NCBI GenBank assembly: GCA_945483375.1
Contig: CALYRQ010000005.1
Coordinates: forward strand, 1-13,641
Direction of reading: 5' to 3'
Source: an uncultured Elusimicrobia bacterium
Lineage (GTDB): Bacteria > Elusimicrobiota > Elusimicrobia > Elusimicrobiales > Elusimicrobiaceae
DNA: 13,641 nt
Part shown: positions 7,314 through 13,596 of the stretch, in pieces
Numbering within the stretch: position 1 is the first letter of the stretch
Layout: each line of letters begins with the position of its first letter
Made by a program: the position numbers and the translations under genes
Notes under the pieces: generated by a model
The model's database searches: none
What the model was told of the DNA's origin: nothing
Seen by the model: the letters and a program-made list of their open reading frames with translations, nothing else

Positions 7314-8221
7314 AAACAAACACGCTGGAACAAACAATCGGAAATACGCCTCTTTTACAAATTACGCGGCTAAACCCGGGGCCGGGCATTGTATGGGCAA
7401 AATTGGAAATGTTCAATCCGTTTAGCGTAAAAGACCGCGCCGCCCTGTTTATGTTAAACGCGGCGGAACGGGAAGGACGTCTAGGCCCCAGAGGAACGAT
7501 TGTGGAACCCACCAGCGGCAACACGGGTATCGGGCTTGCTTTTTTGGCCGCCGCACGCGGGTACAAATGTATTTTAACCATGCCCGAAAGCATGAGCGCG
7601 GAACGCGTTAAACTGCTTAAAGCGCTGGGCGCGCAAATCGTGCTGACGCCCGCCGCCAAAGGCATGCAGGGCGCGGTGGACGCCGCGTTGGAAATCGTCG
7701 ACAACACGCCGGGATCTTTTCTGCCCGGCCAGTTCGACAACCCGAACAACGCGCTCGCGCATGAAGAAACCACCGGCCCGGAAATTTGGAAAGACTTAAA
7801 CGGTAAAGTGGACGCATTTGTGGCCGGCGTCGGCACCGGGGGAACGATTACGGGGGTGGGGCGTTTTTTAAAGAAAAAGAACCCGGACGTAAAAATTATT
7901 GCAGTGGAGCCGGACGCGTCGCCGCTTCTATCCCAGGGGCAGGCGGGGCCGCATAAAATTCAGGGCATCGGGGCCAACTTCGTACCGTCTTTATTGGACC
8001 GCTCCGTGTTGGACGAAATTGTACCCGTCGCCTACGAAAATGCCGTTGCCGCCGCGCGGGAACTGGCCAAAACGCAAGGGATATTGGCCGGCATATCGGG
8101 AGGAGCCGCGCTGTGGGCGGCCCTGCAGGAAGCCCAAAAACCGCAAAATGCGGGCAAAAACATCGTTACGCTGCTGCCCGACGGCGGCGAACGGTACCTC
8201 AGCACCGGACTTTTTGAATAA
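7310..8221 (+). CDS. cysK: Cysteine synthase (O-acetylserine sulfhydrylase), PLP-dependent
   Basis: The product (303 aa) is a fold-type II PLP enzyme that would make L-cysteine from O-acetylserine and sulfide in the cytosol. It starts with TIGNTPLLQ; the PLP lysine is Lys41 in NPFSVKDRAAL; the substrate loop TSGNTG is at 68-73, the phosphate-binding GTGGT at 175-179, and Ser263 of GISGGA contacts the pyridine ring. The C-terminal PDGGERYLST (290-299) parallels the PSSGERYLST of CysK. The stretch between Asn-Pro and the lysine is one residue shorter than in E. coli CysK (NPSFSVK) or CysM (NPAGSVK). A GGGAG Shine-Dalgarno (7298-7302) lies inside the end of the dehydrogenase gene. A terminator follows 9 nt after the stop. 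CysM-type substrates or a moonlighting PLP role cannot be excluded. Confidence 0.92.
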   Translation: MKTNTLEQTIGNTPLLQITRLNPGPGIVWAKLEMFNPFSVKDRAALFMLNAAEREGRLGPRGTIVEPTSGNTGIGLAFLAAARGYKCILTMPESMSAERVKLLKALGAQIVLTPAAKGMQGAVDAALEIVDNTPGSFLPGQFDNPNNALAHEETTGPEIWKDLNGKVDAFVAGVGTGGTITGVGRFLKKKNPDVKIIAVEPDASPLLSQGQAGPHKIQGIGANFVPSLLDRSVLDEIVPVAYENAVAAARELAKTQGILAGISGGAALWAALQEAQKPQNAGKNIVTLLPDGGERYLSTGLFE

Positions 8222-8230
8222 ACTCCGCCA

Positions 8231-8260
8231 AACGCCCCGAAATATTTTCGGGGCGTTTTT
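8231..8260 (+). terminator. Rho-independent terminator after cysK
   Basis: A perfect 12-bp stem (8231-8242 with 8246-8257), GC-rich in its middle, has a 3-nt loop and runs into TTTTT. It closes the dehydrogenase-cysK operon and insulates the next gene. Confidence 0.92.
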
Positions 8261-8264
8261 CCGC

Positions 8265-8293
8265 TTGGCGCGCGGACGCCAAAATGATACACT
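8265..8293 (+). promoter_or_regulatory. Promoter giving an apparently leaderless transcript
   Basis: TTGGCG (8265-8270) and TACACT (8288-8293) are 17 bp apart, each matching the consensus at 4/6. The ATG at 8300 begins only 6 nt past the -10 box, at about the expected transcription start, and no Shine-Dalgarno can fit. Confidence 0.5.
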
Positions 8294-8299
8294 GGGAAA

Positions 8300-9151
8300 A
8301 TGAAACACTTTATTTTAATTATTCTGTCACTTCTCTTAGCCGGCGCCGCAGCCGCGCAAAACCATGCGGAAGAACCCGAAATCGTTATTGAAATGCGCGG
8401 CGAACAAACCGCGCCTGTAGCCGCCGTATCCATTTGGGATAAAAACGCTCTGCAACTTACCCGCCTGTTCCGCGGGAAAGACCGTTCCCATGTGCTTTAT
8501 TCCGTAGAAAACGTTTCCACCAAAGACGATATCCTCCGTTCGGACAATGCCAAAGAATACGCGTTCGTCCGCTACGGCACGAATGACGGCGATTACCGCA
8601 AATTTTTATTCAAAGCCGAAGATCCGCAAACCTTCGTCGCCTGTGCGGCGAATTTAAAAGACGTGCTAGCCGTCAATTTAAAATACGGCGTGAACATGGG
8701 CGTCAGCCTGAAAGATTTTCTGCGCGTTTACGGCGGCACGGCCCAGGCATCCGCGCTGGAAGACGAAACCGCCGGAAAAACGCTGGCCGTTTACAAGCAA
8801 ACGTATTCCGACGTAAACCATAAAACGCCCGCCCCTTATTACTTTGTGTTCGACGGCGACGAACTGACCCAAATGCTGGCCGGGGAAAAAGCATACGCCG
8901 ATTACGCCAAAAAATTAACGGAAGCCAACGAAAAACTCCGCGCCCAAAACAAACAGGCGCAAGACAAAGCCGCCCAGCTTGAAAAACAAAAACGCAAGCA
9001 AGCCGCGCGCCGCAAACCCATTAAAGCCCTCGCTTACGGCGGTACGGTGGAAGACCAAATGTACATGCCGCGCGTCAATAACCCCAAATTTCCGCCGCCG
9101 ACGCCCAGCAAAGTCCCCGCCGGAACGCCAATCCCCGTCAACCCGTTTTAA
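8300..9151 (+). CDS. Secreted protein of unknown function with C-terminal coiled coil
   Basis: I do not recognise this 283-aa protein. The start MKHFILIILSLLLAGAAAA is a clear Sec signal, with cleavage probably after Ala19 (AAA before Gln20); there is no lipobox Cys, so the mature protein should be periplasmic or exported. Residues 120-195 include GVSLKDFLRVYGG and, after a gap, YYFVFDGDELTQML, a spacing that faintly recalls SmpA/BamE-type domains (helix start, then an aromatic beta-strand ending in an acidic turn); this is a guess. Residues 198-236 are Lys/Gln/Ala-rich and likely form a coiled coil. Residues 261-283 are proline-rich (NPKFPPPTPSKVPAGTPIP), like a flexible tail. The gene stands alone between a terminator and the promoter of the cardiolipin synthase operon. 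Reality as a gene is well supported by the signal peptide and its fit between neighbours. Confidence 0.85.
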   Translation: MKHFILIILSLLLAGAAAAQNHAEEPEIVIEMRGEQTAPVAAVSIWDKNALQLTRLFRGKDRSHVLYSVENVSTKDDILRSDNAKEYAFVRYGTNDGDYRKFLFKAEDPQTFVACAANLKDVLAVNLKYGVNMGVSLKDFLRVYGGTAQASALEDETAGKTLAVYKQTYSDVNHKTPAPYYFVFDGDELTQMLAGEKAYADYAKKLTEANEKLRAQNKQAQDKAAQLEKQKRKQAARRKPIKALAYGGTVEDQMYMPRVNNPKFPPPTPSKVPAGTPIPVNPF

Positions 9152-9167
9152 TAACCCGTTTTTGGGC

Positions 9168-9195
9168 GTGGCAAAAAGTTCGGCACGCGTACAAT
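9168..9195 (+). promoter_or_regulatory. Promoter of the cardiolipin synthase pair, apparently leaderless
   Basis: TACAAT (9190-9195, 5/6 match) ends 6 nt before the ATG at 9202. The best -35 candidate is GTGGCA (9168-9173) with a 16-bp spacer. No Shine-Dalgarno is present. A short direct repeat AACCCGTTTT (9140-9149 and 9153-9162) spans the stop codon of the preceding gene. Confidence 0.45.
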
Positions 9196-9201
9196 AACAC
9201 T

Positions 9202-10638
9202 ATGGAAACGAACATACCACTTCACTCCGTCGGACTGGCGGGCTTATTTTATTTGGCGCTGCAAATCAGCGTCACGATGCACATTCTGCTAAAAAAAGAC
9301 GATGTAAAAAGTTCCATCGGCTGGATCGGCCTTGTGTGGCTGGCCCCCGTATTGGGCAGTATTATTTACATTTTATTCGGCATTAACCGCATACGCCGCC
9401 GTGCGCTTGCGCTGCGCAATAAAGGGCCGGATATTTTTACCTTAACGGGCAAAAGCCAAAAAGAAATCGAACAGGAAATTCCCGCCCCGTTTTTGCAACT
9501 CATGCGGCTGGGGTATAAAGTACACCCCCAGCGTTTTGCCCTGGGCAACCGGGCGAAACCGTACGTAAACGGGGATGAAGCCTACCCCGAAATGTGCAAA
9601 CTAATCGCACAAGCCAAAAAAGAAGTGCTCCTGCAAAGCTATATTTTTGACAACGACAAAGCGGGCCAAATGTTCATCCCCGCCCTGGAGCAGGCCGTCA
9701 AAAACGGCGCGAAAGTAAAAGTGATGGTGGACGGCGTGGGGCTTAATTATTCCAAACCGACCATCGCCGCCGCACTTAAAAAATTAAAAGGCGCGGAATT
9801 TGCCGTTTTTCTGCCATCCAAAAGCCCCGTCACGCTGCCGTTTTTAAATTTACGCAACCACCGCAAAATGCTGATTGTGGACGGTGAAAAAGCCTTTTTC
9901 GGCGGTATGAACATCGCCGCGGGGAATTTGGTAAAAACGAACCCCAAAGAACCGATTATCGACGTTACTTTCCAGGTCGAAGGCCCGGTGACGGACCAAA
10001 TGTCGCGCGTGTTTGAAGAAGACTGGATTTTCGCCGGGAAAAAACATTTTGTACCCGCTTCGTTCCGCGCCAAAGGACGCCTGCCGGGGCACATGCCCGC
10101 GCGCATTATTCCCGACGGGCCGGACAGCGACTTCGGCAAAATCGAACTAATGGTGTTGGGCGCACTCTCCTGCGCGCAAAAAAGCGTACAAATCGTTACG
10201 CCGTATTTCCTGCCCGAAAATAACATTTTGACCGCCCTTGAATTAGCCGCCATGCGCGGCGTGGACGTGGAAATTATTTTGCCGTCTAAAAGCAATATCT
10301 TCGGCATGGACTGCGCCATGCGCGCCAACTTTGCTCGCCTGCTTACAAAAGGCGTAAAAATCTACCGCACCCAACCTCCGTTTGACCACAGCAAAATTTT
10401 ACTGGTGGACGGCGCATGGCTGTTTTTCGGCTCCGCCAACTGGGACGTACGCAGTTTTAAATTAAATTTTGAATGTAACCTGGAATGTGTGGACAAAGAT
10501 TTGGCCACACAAGTGGAAAAAATCATCGAACACAAAAAGCGCATCTCCCGCAGTGAAAAGCCGGAAGAACATTTACACCCGCCGTTTTGGCGCAAAATAA
10601 CGGACAACGCTTTTAAATTGCTCACGCCCTATTATTAA
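9202..10638 (+). CDS. cls: Cardiolipin synthase (phospholipase D superfamily)
   Basis: The product (478 aa, matching the usual bacterial Cls length) would condense two phosphatidylglycerol molecules into cardiolipin and glycerol at the inner membrane. Two N-terminal membrane helices (about 10-30 and 40-60) precede a cytosolic part with two HKD motifs: His220-Lys222-Asp227 (NHRKMLIVDG) followed by GGMN, and His396-Lys398-Asp403 (DHSKILLVDG) followed by GSANWD. QSYIFDNDKAG and EEDWIFAG are further family signatures. The ATG at 9202 has no Shine-Dalgarno but directly follows a -10 box. An EEP-family gene starts 3 nt after the stop, so the two form an operon. It might use phosphatidylethanolamine or another donor, as some Cls paralogues do. 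Confidence 0.92.
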   Translation: METNIPLHSVGLAGLFYLALQISVTMHILLKKDDVKSSIGWIGLVWLAPVLGSIIYILFGINRIRRRALALRNKGPDIFTLTGKSQKEIEQEIPAPFLQLMRLGYKVHPQRFALGNRAKPYVNGDEAYPEMCKLIAQAKKEVLLQSYIFDNDKAGQMFIPALEQAVKNGAKVKVMVDGVGLNYSKPTIAAALKKLKGAEFAVFLPSKSPVTLPFLNLRNHRKMLIVDGEKAFFGGMNIAAGNLVKTNPKEPIIDVTFQVEGPVTDQMSRVFEEDWIFAGKKHFVPASFRAKGRLPGHMPARIIPDGPDSDFGKIELMVLGALSCAQKSVQIVTPYFLPENNILTALELAAMRGVDVEIILPSKSNIFGMDCAMRANFARLLTKGVKIYRTQPPFDHSKILLVDGAWLFFGSANWDVRSFKLNFECNLECVDKDLATQVEKIIEHKKRISRSEKPEEHLHPPFWRKITDNAFKLLTPYY

Positions 10639-10641
10639 CCC

Positions 10642-11385
10642 ATGTTTTATAAACAACCCCGGCCGGAACAAACTTTATCCCACGCGGGCCGCGCGGCGCG
10701 CAAAACGCTGCCGCGCGAGCTGACCGTTTGCGTGTGGAATTGGCAAAAATCCAAATGCACCGGCTGGGCGGAAGAATTTAACGCGCTGGCCGCGGCGGCG
10801 GACGTTTTCCTGGCCCAGGAAGCGCGCCTTACCCCCCGCGTTACCACACAGCTGGAACAGACGCCGCTATATTGGACGCACGCGGCCAGCTTTTTCTCGC
10901 TCAAAGAACAGGCTCCTACCGGCGTTGCCACCGGGGCCTGCACCGCGCCGGAACAAATTTGGTTCAAACAGGGAGCGCGGGAACCGTTTTTAAAAATGCC
11001 GAAAATGACGCTCGCCGTTCTTCTTCCGCTGGAAACGGGGCAAAAACTGCTTGCCGTCAACGTACACGCCATCAATTTTACAGGCTTAAAACCGTTTGAA
11101 CAGAACCTCGCGCGCGCGGCCGAACTGTTACTGGGGTTTGACGGCCCCGTCATTTTAGGCGGCGACTTTAACGCCTGGAACCAAAAACGCCGCAACCTGC
11201 TGGAAGACCTGGCCCGCTCCGCCCGGCTGACGGAAGTGCCTTTTTCGCCCGATACGCGCACCCGCTGTTTGGGGCGCACGGTGGACTTTTTATTTACGCG
11301 CGGCCTAAAAACCCTGGCTGCCGGGGTGCGGTGTACGGACGCGTCCGACCACAACCCCCTTTTGGCGCGCCTTATCCTCCAATAG
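10642..11385 (+). CDS. Endonuclease/exonuclease/phosphatase (EEP) family protein, YbhP/YafD-like
   Basis: The product (247 aa) has the metal-dependent EEP fold that hydrolyses phosphodiester or phosphate bonds in nucleic acids, inositol phosphates or phospholipids. Active-site residues appear in the family order: Asn33 (VWNWQK), Glu60 (AQEARL), His142 (NVHAINF), Asp175 and Asn177 (GGDFNAWNQ), Asp215 (RTVDFLF), and Asp236-His237 (SDHNPLL). GGDFNAWNQ resembles the GDFNDWRQ of E. coli YbhP as I remember it, and the length is close to YbhP (about 253 aa). No signal peptide or membrane helix is seen, so it is probably cytosolic. It starts 3 nt after cls without a Shine-Dalgarno, suggesting reinitiation. 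E. coli ybhP also neighbours a cardiolipin synthase gene (clsB), so a role in phospholipid metabolism is plausible; the substrate is unknown. Confidence 0.88.
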   Translation: MFYKQPRPEQTLSHAGRAARKTLPRELTVCVWNWQKSKCTGWAEEFNALAAAADVFLAQEARLTPRVTTQLEQTPLYWTHAASFFSLKEQAPTGVATGACTAPEQIWFKQGAREPFLKMPKMTLAVLLPLETGQKLLAVNVHAINFTGLKPFEQNLARAAELLLGFDGPVILGGDFNAWNQKRRNLLEDLARSARLTEVPFSPDTRTRCLGRTVDFLFTRGLKTLAAGVRCTDASDHNPLLARLILQ

Positions 11386-11399
11386 AATACCCCCAAATA

Positions 11400-11408
11400 T
11401 GGTAAAAT
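11400..11408 (+). promoter_or_regulatory. Extended -10 promoter of the hydrogenase gene
   Basis: TGGTAAAAT is an extended -10 (TGn plus TAAAAT, 5/6). It ends 10 nt before the ATG at 11419, so the leader would be only about 4-5 nt, with no Shine-Dalgarno. An upstream alternative, TTGGCG (11362-11367) with TAGAAT (11383-11388) and a 15-bp spacer, would give a leader of about 24 nt, still lacking a Shine-Dalgarno. Confidence 0.5.
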
Positions 11409-11418
11409 ATAAGTAATT

Positions 11419-12891
11419 ATGAACACATCAGATAATAAAGCCGTATACTTTAAACGCGAAGCGTTAAAACGCGTCGTGAAAGCCTTTGACGAAGGATTGC
11501 TTGAAACTAAAGCATACCGTATCCCTTTTGACGTCATCCCGCAGGATTCCAAATCTGCGGTGCGCTGCTGTATTTACAAAGAACGCGCCGTATTCCGCGC
11601 CCGCACGTTGGCCGCGCTAGGCTGCAGCGTGGAAAAAGACGACGAGGCGACCTCTCTTAACGACTACGCCAAAGAAGCCCTCCTGCGCAAAGACGTGCCC
11701 GAAGTACCGCTTACCGTTATGGACATTGCCTGCAAAGGCTGCGTAAAAGCGCGCCACATCGTAACCGAAGCGTGCCAAGGCTGCTTGGCCCGCCCGTGTC
11801 AGCAGGCGTGCAAATTCGGCGCCATTTCGTTTGAAAACGGACGATCCAAAATTGACGCCGACAAATGCAAAAACTGCGGCCAGTGCAAAGAAGCCTGCCC
11901 CTACAACGCGATTACATACGTACCCGTTCCGTGCGAACAATCCTGCCCCGTAAACGCCATCCACAAAGGGGAAAACGGATTTGCGGAAATTGATTTTGAA
12001 AAATGTATTTCCTGCGGCCACTGCATGGAAGCCTGCCCGTTCGGCGCCATTATGGAACGCAGCCAGTTAATCGACATTTTAAGCTCCATCAAAAGTACCC
12101 GCAAAGTGTGCGCCATGATTGCGCCGTCTATCGTCGGCCAGTTTAACTGCACACTGCCGCAGCTGATGACCGCCGTCAAAAAAGCCGGCTTCGACAAAGT
12201 AACCGAAGTCGCCGAAGGCGCAGACATCACCACCGCCAATGAAGCGCGCGAACTTATCGAACGCTTGGAAGGCGGAGCGCGGTTTATGACCACCTCCTGC
12301 TGCGCGGCGTGGATTCAGGCCGTCAAAAAACATCTGCCGGCTTTGAAAGAATTTGTATCCCACACCAAGACGCCGGCCTCGTATACCGCCGACATCGAAA
12401 AGAAAAACGGGTTCACCACCGTGTTTGTCGGTCCCTGCGTATCCAAACGCGTGGAAGGAATGGAAGACCCGAACATCGACTACGTAATGACCTACGAAGA
12501 ATTGGCCGCCATGCTGGACGCCAAAGGCATTAAACCCGCCGAATGCGAAGAAATGCCGCTGGACCCGAACATCTCCGGCGAAGCGCGCTACTACGGTGTA
12601 ACGGGCGGTGTAGCCCAGGCGGTAGAAAACGCTTTAAACGGCAAACGTCCGTTCAAAAAATTAGCGATTAACGGCCTTGATAAAAAAGCCATGCTGATGC
12701 TCAACGCTTACGCCAAAGGGGCGGGAGATTTCCAACTCTTGGAAGTGATGAGCTGCAAAGGCGGATGCATCGGCGGACCGTGCACGCTCAAAAAACAAGC
12801 GCAGGTAATCAAACCGATTAAAGACCTGGTGGCAAACAGCCCCAAAGTAAAACCCGCGTTTGACGAAGAAGAAAAGAAAGAAGAAAAATAA
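11419..12891 (+). CDS. Monomeric ferredoxin-dependent [FeFe] hydrogenase, group B-like
   Basis: The product (490 aa) carries the H-cluster of [FeFe] hydrogenases and would exchange electrons between ferredoxin and protons, most likely evolving H2 during fermentation. An N-terminal domain of about 100 aa containing VRCCIYKERA (48-57) is typical of group B proteins as I remember them. Next are Cys-rich ferredoxin-like segments: C105/C108; C119, C122, C127, C131; C150, C153, C156, C160; C172 and C176; C196, C199, C202, C206, enough for several [4Fe-4S] clusters. The H domain has L1 TSCCAAW (292-298), L2 GPCVSKRVE (338-346) and L3 EVMSCKGGCIGGP (442-454); predicted H-cluster ligands are Cys295, Cys340, Cys446 and Cys450, with Cys294 as proton-transfer residue. 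L1 has Ala where the classical motif has Pro. The tail is Lys/Glu-rich. No maturase genes (hydE, hydF, hydG) or partner subunits lie in the window. Confidence 0.92.
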   Translation: MNTSDNKAVYFKREALKRVVKAFDEGLLETKAYRIPFDVIPQDSKSAVRCCIYKERAVFRARTLAALGCSVEKDDEATSLNDYAKEALLRKDVPEVPLTVMDIACKGCVKARHIVTEACQGCLARPCQQACKFGAISFENGRSKIDADKCKNCGQCKEACPYNAITYVPVPCEQSCPVNAIHKGENGFAEIDFEKCISCGHCMEACPFGAIMERSQLIDILSSIKSTRKVCAMIAPSIVGQFNCTLPQLMTAVKKAGFDKVTEVAEGADITTANEARELIERLEGGARFMTTSCCAAWIQAVKKHLPALKEFVSHTKTPASYTADIEKKNGFTTVFVGPCVSKRVEGMEDPNIDYVMTYEELAAMLDAKGIKPAECEEMPLDPNISGEARYYGVTGGVAQAVENALNGKRPFKKLAINGLDKKAMLMLNAYAKGAGDFQLLEVMSCKGGCIGGPCTLKKQAQVIKPIKDLVANSPKVKPAFDEEEKKEEK

Positions 12892-12904
12892 AAGTTTCTG
12901 AAAG

Positions 12905-12940
12905 AAAAAAGGCCCGGAACTTATGTTCCGGGCCTTTTTT
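12905..12940. terminator. Bidirectional rho-independent terminator
   Basis: A perfect 16-bp stem (12905-12920 with 12925-12940) around a TTAT loop has a GC-rich core (GGCCCGGAAC) and six A/T pairs at its base, giving a T6 tail on both strands. It lies 13 nt after the hydrogenase stop and 9 nt after the convergent pilin stop, so it serves both genes. Confidence 0.95.
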
Positions 12941-12949
12941 ATAACACGC

Positions 12950-13453
12950 CTAAATCGGTTTGCCTTCTCCGTGAAATAATTTACACCATTTTTCACTGTC
13001 ATAACAAACAATTTGCCCTTTATACGGAGCACTTTCGCAAGTTTCATACTGCAACGTATATTTTAATGCTTCATCTATCGACTGATTGCCTTCTCTTCTT
13101 CTGGCTATAGGGCCGTTAACAAGCCCTGTAGCACAATAAGAACCCCAGGACAGCGAACCATTTGCATAACACCAATCTTTATTACAGCACACTTCTTCAT
13201 CGCCATTAAAGGTGCATTCAAAGCCGGCCCCCAACTCTATTCCCGCATCTTCATTACGGACCTGATTGCAAGCCTGTTCTCCGTTCGCCAAAATGCACAA
13301 TTCTCCCTGCTGATGCATATAACGCAGCAGCTGCACAGCTTCGGCCGCACGGGATTTTTCCACCGCTTTTTGGTATTGCGGCAACGCCACTGCCGATAAA
13401 ATACCGATAATTAGTACAACCACTAACAGCTCTATTAACGTAAAACCTTTCAT
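12950..13453 (-). CDS. Type IV pilin-like (PilE-type) protein, cysteine-rich
   Basis: The product (167 aa) has a class III signal: leader MKG, predicted prepilin-peptidase cleavage before Phe4, then TLIELLVVVLIIGILSAVALPQY with Glu at mature position 5, the residue needed for methylation and assembly. The hydrophobic helix and the following KAVEKSRAAEAVQLL match pilins and pseudopilins. The globular part is unusual in having ten cysteines (53, 62, 80, 89, 90, 95, 107, 139, 150, 157), which could form up to five disulfides in the periplasm. AGGGAG (AGGGAG core at 13460-13465) lies 6 nt before the ATG. By a rough hand count GC is about 45%, below the roughly 57% of a sampled hydrogenase stretch, and the 3' half is lowest. 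It stands alone, without pilus assembly genes. It could be a major pilin, a minor pilin, a type II secretion pseudopilin or a surface paralogue; the sequence does not decide. Confidence 0.93.
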   Translation of the reverse strand: MKGFTLIELLVVVLIIGILSAVALPQYQKAVEKSRAAEAVQLLRYMHQQGELCILANGEQACNQVRNEDAGIELGAGFECTFNGDEEVCCNKDWCYANGSLSWGSYCATGLVNGPIARRREGNQSIDEALKYTLQYETCESAPYKGQIVCYDSEKWCKLFHGEGKPI

Positions 13454-13474
13454 ATTGTACTCCCTATTAAAAAA

Positions 13475-13507
13475 GTCATCCTGAGAGGTTTCTGCTCAGG
13501 ATCTACC
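13475..13507 (+). repeat. 33-nt palindromic repeat, copy 1
   Basis: An 8-bp stem (13478-13485 with 13495-13502) encloses a 9-nt loop ending in TTTCTG. It starts GTCATCC and contains GGATCT near its end. Read on the plus strand it aligns without gaps to copy 2 (13533-13565, minus strand): 24 of 33 positions are identical, and three stem pairs differ by compensating changes. It resembles REP-type intergenic palindromes. Confidence 0.85.
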
Positions 13508-13532
13508 GCTTTTAATGAAATAAACCATAAAA

Positions 13533-13565
13533 GGGAGATCCCGTACAGAAACTCTACGGGATGAC
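13533..13565 (-). repeat. 33-nt palindromic repeat, copy 2 (inverted)
   Basis: Read on the minus strand it has the same plan as copy 1: GTCATCC start, 8-bp stem, 9-nt loop with TTTCTG, GGATCT near the end. The two copies point towards each other across 25 AT-rich bases, like a BIME pair or a 91-bp MITE-like unit (13475-13565). No target-site duplication is evident at its edges. Confidence 0.85.
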
Positions 13566-13568
13566 CCT

Positions 13569-13596
13569 ATATTATCAAAAAAAAAAAACAATACAA
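13569..13596 (-). promoter_or_regulatory. Candidate pilin promoter with a T12 spacer
   Basis: On the minus strand TTGTAT (13591-13596) is followed by TAATAT (13569-13574) at 16 bp, or by the better GATAAT (13571-13576) at 14 bp. Twelve consecutive T (13577-13588) fill the spacer, so the spacing would change with tract length. The predicted start is near 13562-13564, putting the inverted 33-nt repeats in a 5' leader of about 110 nt. The remaining bases to 13641 hold no gene I can support. Confidence 0.45.

Noticed and set aside
10647..11552. Minus-strand open frame of 301 codons antisense to the EEP gene and the start of the hydrogenase gene
   Set aside because: The plus-strand EEP protein has a full set of catalytic motifs, and the antisense frame crosses the hydrogenase promoter and gene start.
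11533..11560. REP-like stretch inside the hydrogenase gene (GTCATCCCGCAG, then CTGCGG)
   Set aside because: It looks like a third copy of the 33-nt palindrome, but the loop lacks TTTCTG, the stem is only 6 bp, and the encoded segment (FDVIPQDS before VRCC) fits the normal N-terminal domain of the protein.
12661..13047. Minus-strand open frame of 128 codons across the hydrogenase and pilin gene ends
   Set aside because: It reads straight through the bidirectional terminator and encodes Phe-rich low-complexity sequence there.
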